Assembly (NCBI GenBank): GCA_003427395.1
Contig: BFEA01000156.1
Coordinates: 1,106,097 to 1,132,453, forward strand
DNA: 26,357 bases
Direction: 5' to 3'
DNA from: Chara braunii
Taxonomy: Eukaryota > Streptophyta > Charophyceae > Charales > Characeae
Shown here: in pieces, positions 12,569 to 22,698 of the stretch
Layout: the number at the start of each line of letters is the position of its first letter
Position numbering within the stretch: position 1 is the stretch's first letter
The notes under the pieces: generated by a model
What the model was told of the DNA's origin: nothing
Seen by the model: the letters and a program-made list of their open reading frames with translations, nothing else
The model's database searches: none
Program-made: the position numbers and the translations under genes

Positions 12569-13190
12569 CTTCCTCCCTCCCATGCATGCAGCTTGTTAAT
12601 CAATGCCCCATCACCACGTGATACATGCCCAGTCGGGCAATGTATATGGAGCCAAGGATCCGCAAAGTGATGAAAAGGACTTGTATGGACAATGCAGTGT
12701 CAGCAAAGCACCAACAAGCAATGTACGTCCAGATACATATAAAAATAGCACAAAGTAGGGCAGCGGAAGATATGACCTGAGAGAGGGAGCAGGGATTGCA
12801 TACATGGGAGAAAGGTCCCTCCATCAACAAGCAATGTACGTCCAGATACATATGAAAATAGCACAATGTAGGGCAGTGGAAGACTCAAAGATATGACCTG
12901 ACCTGTCAGATACTGACGCGACATCCCATCATACATCACACATGTGAGAGAGGGAGGAGGGACCGCATACATGGAAGAAAGGTCCCTCCTTGCATGTGCA
13001 CATGGGGGAGATACCACGGATGAAGAAGAGATGGGGGGAGAGGCGAGACGAAGATGGAGGTGAGGGAGAAGACCAAGGTCGCGATAGCGAAGTCCAAAAA
13101 TAGTCTCCCTGCCGAATGCCCAATCAATGTTTGCCACAAAAATCTCGAAACAGATCCTGGGCTTCATGCCCAATGTAACCTCTGCCTGTA

Positions 13191-13247
<57 letters not shown>

Positions 13248-15216
13248 AGAAGAAGAAGAAGAAGAAGAAGAAGGAGGGAGAAGAGATGGAGGGCGAGACG
13301 ACGACGACGAAGAAGAAGAAGAAGAAGATGTCGTCCTCCTTGCTGTCTCACTTGCATGTAACTGCCGCCATGTACTGATCGTCGTCGTGTCCCTGTGCCG
13401 GTTGTTGGCACGGAGCGCAGCTATGGCGTCCAGGTAAGTACCACCGATGCAGGTATGGCCTCCGCCCCTCGGCCTACCTACACCTCTACCTCTAACCTCC
13501 TCGTACCGCTGTAGTGTCGCAGGACTGCTCCAGCAGCGTGTCGCCCAAGAAGTGAGCTACTCAAACTGTGTGCCGCCCTGGCCGTGGCCCAGCTATATGT
13601 AGCGCTGGGCCGGCCGGTCTGGCCCGGTCTGCCTCCGTGTGCCTCTGGTCCGACGCCCGAAAACGTGGGCCTACTGGGTCTGGGTCCCGAGCGGACGTCC
13701 AGACCCTGCACCTGGCCCAGAGCGGCCTGCCTACTGGTGAACCCGGCCCAAGGCGTGGGAACTGCAGGTCGGAAACGACGCCTGAACGGACAAAAATGGG
13801 ACAGCAAATAAATAAATAAATTTAAAAAAATACGTAAATAAAATAAATAACTAAATGAATAAATAAATAAATAAATAACTAAATAAATAAATAAATGCTG
13901 TTTCGAATCGAACCCTGTGGCCTCATGGCCAGCTGTAGGCCTCCAGGGTGCGCGTCCGAAGGGCGTGTGCAGGCTCAGCATGTAACACCCCGCCACCGGT
14001 CAAGACAGCCCCATTGTGATCACATCTGCCTGTAGAGGTTCCCTTTTGCCCGGCCAGCATGCCTGAGGCCATCCAGTGGTTCTCTTCTTTCTTTCTTTCT
14101 TTCTTTCTTGTTTTTTTGCACATCCTGGGGCTCTACCTGAGGTGATCGCTGATAATTTTTGGCAGTGTTAGTTAAACCACCAGTACTTTTGATCCTTCCC
14201 TTGCCGAGCTTGGAAGCGCCCTGCACACCCCCAATAAACCAACCGGCGTGGGCCTTCTTTTGGCTGGCACGCCGGCCATTTTACTCCTGTAGGCTGACTC
14301 CTGAAACTTGCGGCCACATGCACGCTGTGTCGGCGAAAAACCGCTTGCAAACGTGCCGGCGGTTTAATGAATTTCTGAGACCGTGGGAAGTAGAGAACCC
14401 AGCGTGTGTCCTGCCTGCTCTTATCGATGGTATTGATTGGGACATGAACAAATTGAAATCTATTCCCTCAGCCTCAGGCTGGCGACATCAAGTCCTGTTG
14501 TATCTGGACCTGGTAATGGTCCCAATACATTCAAAATGTTCGATCAGTCCGAACGCATTTGGTCCATACTCCAGCCCAGATACGTGTAGAATGTTGAGTA
14601 GTGGAGCGAGGCCTTATCTACTTGAGGAATTTGAAACTCAATTCCCGAACCTGTTTGATGGCCTCAGCATGGGGTAGGTTTTATTTTGAAAGGTTGCTTC
14701 TGCAACACTTGTGGTTTATTATTTCCAAGATAAGGGGCCCAACTCCACTACACCACAAGATAAGGGGCCTAACTCCACTACACCACAAGATAAGGGGCCT
14801 AACTCCACTACACCACATTCTATATGGATCTGGACAAAAGTATGGACCAAGTACATTTGTACTGATTCAACTTAATTTTGAATGTCTTGGGACCGTCACC
14901 AGCTTCAGATACATTTACAACAATGTTGTGTAGTGAAGCGAGGCCCCGAGCTCTTGACGGGGACTCCATTCATAAAGGCTCTAAATCTTCTGTTTTCTTG
15001 CTTGCTTGTTTGTGTGTGCGTGTGCGTGTGTTTTAATTTTGGCTCAAGAATTTGATTAATTCACTCTGTTCAGGTCCTTTATAATGTATATATGTTTTTT
15101 GATCATTTTTCTTTTGTAATAATTTTCTTTTCAAGTTTCAAGGAGTTTTATTGGCTCTGAAATTCTGTATTGCAAAAGAAGTGAACCATTCCTTGACTAT
15201 CTGTGTGTGTGTGTGT

Positions 15217-15306
<90 letters not shown>

Positions 15307-15307
15307 N

Positions 15308-15364
<57 letters not shown>

Positions 15365-18300
15365 GCTGTAGTCAGTCTCAGGGCATACTCACACTAGGAC
15401 TTTCCTGGATGTATCTGACCGGAATTCCACCATGACCTGGAGCATTTGACCCCAATTACGTCCAGAGCTGAATCCAGAATATCTCCATACACACGCAAAG
15501 TCTTGTGAATGTAAAAGGGGATGAATTGGGTAGCCCTGCTGGTCAGCACGTCGTATGTATTTAAGCCATTTATCGAATTATTTCTTAAAATTTTGATTTT
15601 ATTGAATGTATATTCTAACATTTCGAACTACAGTCTTTTTTGAAGTTTGTTTGACGTTTTGTTTTACTCAATGTGGACCTCGTAGTACCGTCTTCACCTG
15701 AATAGAACGCCCGGTCATTATAGCTGTATTTGACGCAGCTTTCAGTCCAGATACGGCGATAATTACCAGGCGTTCTATTCGGCTGAAGACGGCAGGCTCG
15801 TAGTTTGAACACATATAAGTTATTGACCCCCACTGTTATTTTGGCTACCCATGTTTTACTTTGTAGGGTAGTTTGTAGACTACTTTGGACAGTCCTTTGT
15901 AGAATATGTTCTATACATATACTACTGCGTCTAGTGCTTTGTATACTTCATTTATAGTTCTTCGTATAGTGCTTTGTATTGTACTATACATAGTAATTTG
16001 TTTAGCGGTTCATAGTGCTTTGTACTTCATTTATAGTTTTTCGTGTAGTGCTTTGTATTGTACTATACATCGTAATTTGTATAGTGGTTTGGAGAGTGCT
16101 TTGTACAGTGAAATGAACTAAGTACCCAATACTACCCATCATGGTCTGGACTTTTCTTGTCGGGGATGGGACTGACTTTTATCGACCTGTGACGGCGCGG
16201 TAATGACACCTACCAACCTACGACGCTTCAGCCTAGGGACCCAATGAACTACCCTACAGGGACAGCCTGGGACCTGGGCCGGCCGGGACTGTTTGGGGAC
16301 CCTGGTAGCGGGACACGGGGCGTTTACAGCATGAATCCTTTTCAACAGTACTTTGTATAGTACTTTGTAGAATACTTTGTAGAGTACGTTGTATAGTACT
16401 TCGTAGTATAGTTCTTTCTACTTTTGTATAGTATTTTGGAGGGCCGACTTTTCGGTACCATATGTTCACATCCCCTTCCTGTTCTAAGTGGTTCAAAAAA
16501 AATGCATTCCTCCTTTTTCCCCAATTTGTTTTGAAGGAACATCTTCAAAAGGGGAGGCAAAGTCCCCCCCCCNCCCCCCCCCTCACATTTCAAAAAGGGG
16601 GGCGAGCCCCTCCCCCACATTCTATTCTAACCAGCAAGATGTGAAGTTTGAACTCATCGACAGTTTTAGTTCACATCGTTTTTTTTTCCAAATGTGAGTA
16701 GCATTCGATTGAGGACGCAACGGGGAGGTGGTCCCGCACTCCTAAATTGAATTCACAATTTCACAGTTGTGGAATGGAACTTTATCCTCTTCTCAACTGC
16801 GGAAACTTTTTGTCCTTTGGAACATCCGTCAAAATTGGAAAGCTACAGAGAGAGAAAGAAGATTAGCATGGCCCCCGTGCGCAAAAAAGAAGAAGAAGAA
16901 GAAGAAGAAGCAGAAGAAGAAGAAGAAGAAGGGCCCCTGTGCAAGGATTGTGTATTGATTGGAGCAAAGGATACGTGCTGAGTTGAAGCTGAGTGTGCGA
17001 GAATTGCGGACGTGTCAGTGTGTTGTTGGTGTGGAGTTGAGTGCGGTGTTGTGTTGAGTGTGGAAGCGACAGCCTTGCGTGGGAGGTTTTTTTTTGGGGG
17101 GGGGGCGGGGGGGGGTATCACGACCGGTATGGTTCGGCTTTTGAACAGCTTGTCTTGGCTGTAGTGTTTGAGAGAATTGGCTCTTGAGGGTGAGGTCGCC
17201 GGTTCGAATCCGTGCGTGGGAGGAGGAGGGCTGAGGCCCAGAGGTACGGATCCATACAACCAACCGACACACAAAAATTGAGAAATGGTCCAAACTTCCA
17301 AAGTAACTTAAAAAAAAAAGGGAAAAAAAAGGAAAAAGAAAAAGAAACCTCTCGAACTTCTGTTTCCATCGTGTGAGTTGTTTTTTGACTGCTCTGCATT
17401 TTCAATTCAATTCTTTTGATCTGTGTTCCTTGCTGTTCTTTTCAGGCTGAAGGTGTGACTGAGCCATTGGATGATGAGCTCTGTGCGCAGTTTATAACTG
17501 ACCTTATCGATTGGGCAGGAACGAAGTGGGTACTCACTGCTCAGCTTCCTCCGTCGCTTCTTTTTTTTTTTTTTTTTTTTTTTTTTTCCAATTCCTCTGC
17601 TGCAGCTTCCTCTGTCGCCTTTCTTTTGTTTTGTTTTTTAATTTCTCTGTCACTTTCCTTCTTGCATGCCCTTTGTTGCGTGTGCCATGAAATCATATGT
17701 AAAGCACAGGCCACGTTGTGTGGCAGAGATTTCACAACGATGTGTGGCAGAGATTTGACAACGGCCTGTGGAGTCGTGGAAATCTCCAAAGTTGACGTGC
17801 GTTTAACTAATTTGAGCTTATATATCCTCTATGAAACCTAACTCTAAATTGTATATAGACTCTATACCATGCTGTGTTTCCTTCTATTTGTTTCCAAAAT
17901 TATGGACAGAAAAAAAAAAAAAAAGTTGCGTGGAAAATTCCATATTGATCTTATGGATTGGGCAGTGCAAGGAACATGAGTATGGACGAAGCACAGAAAT
18001 CCAGAAAGCAAAATCACACTGAAGTCCAAGTATTCAAAGCCAAAGCAGATAGCACATGGTACCGAGTAACCATCCAATTGAGAATGATACAGAAGAATNG
18101 TGAGTCAATGTCCATGCCCATCAGGGCAACACCAACAGCATAACCCAAATGTAGCTCTCTCTTGTGAATGGCGCCAGGCGCCCTATCTACTCTACAGCCT
18201 ATCCTACAACTACAGCAATGAACAGCAACCAGACAACTTGACTACCAGCGAGTGATGATGTCAACACCAATGCCGACCTCCACCTTCACCAGGTACGTGT

Positions 18301-19254
18301 CCTCTTCCCCACACTCTCCCTTGTTACCCACACAGCGCCCTTCACCTCCGAAGTACCACCTTCGCCCTCACCTCCCCTGCACCCTCATGCGGCCCGGCTA
18401 TGGCCGCTAGTGCCCTGCGTGCAGGCAGCGCCCTACCGCCTAGCGCTGGCCTGCTTGCTCTTAGCGCCAGCACTGCCTTGCACAGCGCAGCACACATGCA
18501 TCCGCGCAGCGTGCCCGCAAGTGCCAGCATTGGCCAAGATCCCCGCTGCCTCGCCNTGCTTGCCTATATGCCAATGCAGNGTGTGGGCGGCCTCCCTTNA
18601 GCCTGTGACCGGGACCCAGAGGCTGAAGCCAACTCGATACAGTTGGGCCCCGGGGCAGTGCAGTTGNGCCTCTTTCATCAAGGCCTGCGGCCAGATTCAG
18701 ATAGTGGGCCGATTTCCCTTTGGCATTTTCGGCCTCTCTTCCCAGCGTGCATTGTCGGCCTCACGTTCGAGTGCCCAGGGCCTAACCAACTCAGAGGCCC
18801 TGGGCTTTCAGCATTTGCTGAAATCCGAGACTCGGTGCACTCCATCCAACTGGCGTNCTGCAACTGTATGAACCCCACTTCGTGAAATGTTGGCACANAG
18901 GGCTCTTGTTGATTTGCTGGCCCGCCTTCACTTAGGGCGGGCACGAGGCTTGCTGGGGCCTTAGCCCAGAACATGTACATCATGGCAAGGCCCCTACTTG
19001 AGGGCTCAATCCTCACAGCAGGAACAAACTGGGTACTCACTGCTCAGCTTCCTCGACTTATGTCCTTGCCTGCCCTCTGTTGCGTGTGCCATGTCCTTCA
19101 GAGGAATGAACATGGAGATGAGTTTACTCTCATCCTTCCGCTATGGCTTGATGTGTCCCCATAGTACATACTATGGCCAGCCAGCTATGGCTTGGCTTTC
19201 CTACATAGTGCATAACTGTTTGTTCCCCCCCCCTCCCCTCGCAAGGCAATCAAG

Positions 19255-19313
<59 letters not shown>

Positions 19314-19340
19314 AAGATAGATAGATAGATAGATAGATAC

Positions 19341-19381
<41 letters not shown>

Positions 19382-19440
19382 CAGATACATAGATAGATAG
19401 ATAGATAGTAGATACACAGTGGTATTAAGTACTTGTAACC

Positions 19441-19490
<50 letters not shown>

Positions 19491-19921
19491 CAGATAGATA
19501 GAGATACATAGATACATAGATAGATAGATAGATAGATAGTAGATACACAATGGTACTAAGTACTAGTAACCGACAAATTTAGGCCAAATACAAGATGTAC
19601 GTGACCAAAATTTTCAACTTCGGCGAGGCACACGCGAATGCTCTTTCAACAGACAAGCATCTACAAATGGACCTTTCCTGTGGTATTAACTTTGACACAG
19701 TACGTACTATGGATGGAGACATACTACATAGTACATACTATGGCCAGCAAGCTCTGGCTTGGTGTGCCTACATAGTATATACTACATATGCAGTGGTATT
19801 AAGTACATATTGAGTTAGATGAACTCTCTTTTTTTTTGCTCACCCCCCCCCTAACTTTTTGGTTCGTGGTATTAACTTTTTTGAAGTTTTTTCAGTGCTT
19901 GTCATCCTGTTTCTTCTCCAC

Positions 19922-19967
<46 letters not shown>

Positions 19968-22611
19968 CCTCCTCCTCCTCCTCTTCCTCCTGCCGCTGCT
20001 TCTGCTGCCGATGACGATGGTGACAAGGATGGCTGGAGTAATGTTATAGCATGAAGCGGCGTGAACATCGCTTTGATTAAGGCTGCTCTCCTATCGCTGC
20101 CGGACTTTTTTGGGGGACTCAATCCAGTGGTAAAACTGTGCGGAGCCATGGGTCTCCGGCAATCATTGACGAGGAGGATGAACGAAAAGTTAATGGGAAT
20201 TTGGGATTAGTTCATGAACTTCATGCCCCTTCCCATCAAAGGAGAATTCTGGGAGACCAGCGCTCAGGCCCAATTTTTGCACTTTTTAAAAGTTTTTTCA
20301 ACTGTTACACTGGACGGCTAAGATTTGTTTGGGCGATCCCAGTCAACATTTTGACTGTTTGACTTTTTACCTTGCTCAGAGTCAACATTTTGACTGTTTG
20401 ACTTTTTTACCTTGCTCAGAGTCAACATTTTGACTGTTTGACTTTTTACCTTGCTCAGAGTCAACATTTTGACTGTTTGACTTTTGCCTTGCTCAGAGAG
20501 TCAGAGGCTCTGTTCGCTCTATCACCTCTTCTGAACCTGCGGCTGGATTGACTCCTTTCCGATATACACACCCAGGGCCAGATTTGATTTAATGTCTATC
20601 TAATCAGACTACGGTCTTCACCGAATAGAACGCCCGGTCATTATCGCTGTATTGTAGACTGAAAGCTGCACCAAATACGGCCATAATGACCGGGCGTTCT
20701 ATTCGGGTGAAGACAGTAGTTACCAGAGGCGCGAAGCACAATTCCGAGTATCCGGGTACTATTTATTGTAGGATGTGAAAACACCCGATCCCATTCTGAC
20801 CTCGATCCAGCCGTGCTTCCTCACTGATTTGCTGATCGAGTTGGTATGGAGTTTTGGGAGACCAGGGCTCAGATCTAAGATTCTAAACCATACATGCAAG
20901 GCGCACGCCGCGCGGAAAATTCTGCACGTTCGACGCACGAGCAGACCCGCACGGTGCGGTGTACGGCATGAGCAGCGCACGGGGGGAAAGATTCACTCAG
21001 AAAAAGAAGGGGTCGCATGTCTTGGTCAATGTGTCACCTGCGTACCCTTTGAAGATTTGTTGTGGGATGGGAAAAAAAAAGAAAAAACTAGTGGGGAGTA
21101 ATGCCGCTTACCTAGAGGTCAAGCAAGACTGATGTCTCAGAAACCTATTTGAGGCGATTTCTCATGCCCAGTTGGACGGAAAGAAAAATCTGTACGATTG
21201 TACTTGAAATTTGGAAAAGATCTGCTCCTTAGTTGGTGCACTCTTCTGTATCTACAAAAACAGCAGAAAAAAAAAAAACCAAGGGAAACAGCTGCTGGTG
21301 CAGCGCACGAGCAGGTGCTGCGCCGCACGGTACGGCACACGGTGCAGTTTCAAGTATGATCTTAACTGGTATCGTAATTTTTTTAACAATTGTTTTTTTC
21401 AACAATTTGTCAATTTGACAATTTCCCTTTTTCAACAATTTTTATTTTCAACAATTGGGATTGCTCATGGGAAATTGACCTGTTGGTGAGAATAGAGGGG
21501 CAACAATTTCCTCCTCTTTTTTTTTATGTAATAGAAGATGGGAATATGTCTGGGTAACTGCAAAACTTACCGCTCCATGGTATGAGAGACGCTGGCAGCT
21601 GGCGCCGTCCGAGTCCGATTCCGATTCCTGATCTGAACTCCTGATCTGAACTCCTGACACAAATGATCATCCGGATTGTGAGCCGGATGGCCTACCGTCC
21701 TCACCGGAATAAAATGTTACAGTCATTATCGCCGTATCTAGACTGAAAGTTGCCCCAAATACAGTTATAGTAACTGTATACATTCTATTCGGTGGAAGCC
21801 GGCAGAGATTATTAGAGCGGAGAAAGCCAGCCAAGCCTTGTTTCTTCGTTCATGGTTTTCGTTTTTTTTGGGGGGGGGGCCAGGACGGGGGGTGGGGGTG
21901 GGGGGGTAGGGGGGATTTAAGGGGTTCGGAGTGGGCTCTTTTTGTGCTGAAGCCTTGGGGGGGGGGAGGAGGGAAGGTTCTATTTCAACGAACTCCTAAA
22001 ATTGTTGGAATCGTTGAAATCGTAAAATTTTAAATTGTTGGAATTAGTACCCTCTCCAAATCACAGACGGTAGGTTGACCAGATGCATCTGCACAGATTC
22101 TCCAGCCTTACCTGATTTGTCTGGACTGCCACGTGACTGGCTTCTGGGTCATCCAGGCTGGGGCAATCTTGGCCCCGTGGCCCTGTGACTGAGAAATTGT
22201 GAGAATTGATGGTGGGCTCTCTCTGGTTGCTGCCGTGTGCTTGCTTACAGCCCTCTGCTGAAGAATAAAATCGACACCGAGCGCGTGTACCTCTGCGGAC
22301 ACTCCAGGGGTGGTATGTGAGTCTCATGAAACTGGAACTGGAACTGGAACCGAAACTGGAACTGAACCTGAACCTGAAACTGGAACTGGAACTGGAACTG
22401 AATTGCTCTGGGGGGTGCTCGAGACTTTCCAAGTTTTTCAGGCTTTTTCAGAGTTTTTTTTTTTTTTTCCCTTTTGGTTGGTGCTGGAGGCTGTTTTGAA
22501 GTTTTTCCTCTTCGTTTTCTTTTCTGTGTGTGTGAGTTTCTGGTCCTGATGGGGGATATGAATCCATTAATCGTGTCTTTTTTAAGTTGTTGTTGTTGTT
22601 GTTGTTGTTGN

Positions 22612-22698
<87 letters not shown>

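Noticed and set aside
13421-13439. ATGGCGTCCAG|GTAAGT, resembling a first exon or recursive splice site
   Set aside because: No conserved coding sequence around it and no pyrimidine tract before the AG; one motif in a 5 kb intron can be chance.
14159-14677. 172-codon plus-strand open frame within intron 3
   Set aside because: No recognisable motif and a position inside an intron of the same strand.
17526-17534. GTACTC as exon 4 donor
   Set aside because: Leaves phase 0, which produces a stop in exon 5.
18400-18885. Two overlapping open frames of about 155 codons
   Set aside because: Contain several Ns, low-complexity Ala/Ser composition and no family resemblance.
20340-20498. Regular 39 bp repeats considered as a CRISPR-like array
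   Set aside because: Units are fully tandem with no unique spacers, in a eukaryotic intron.
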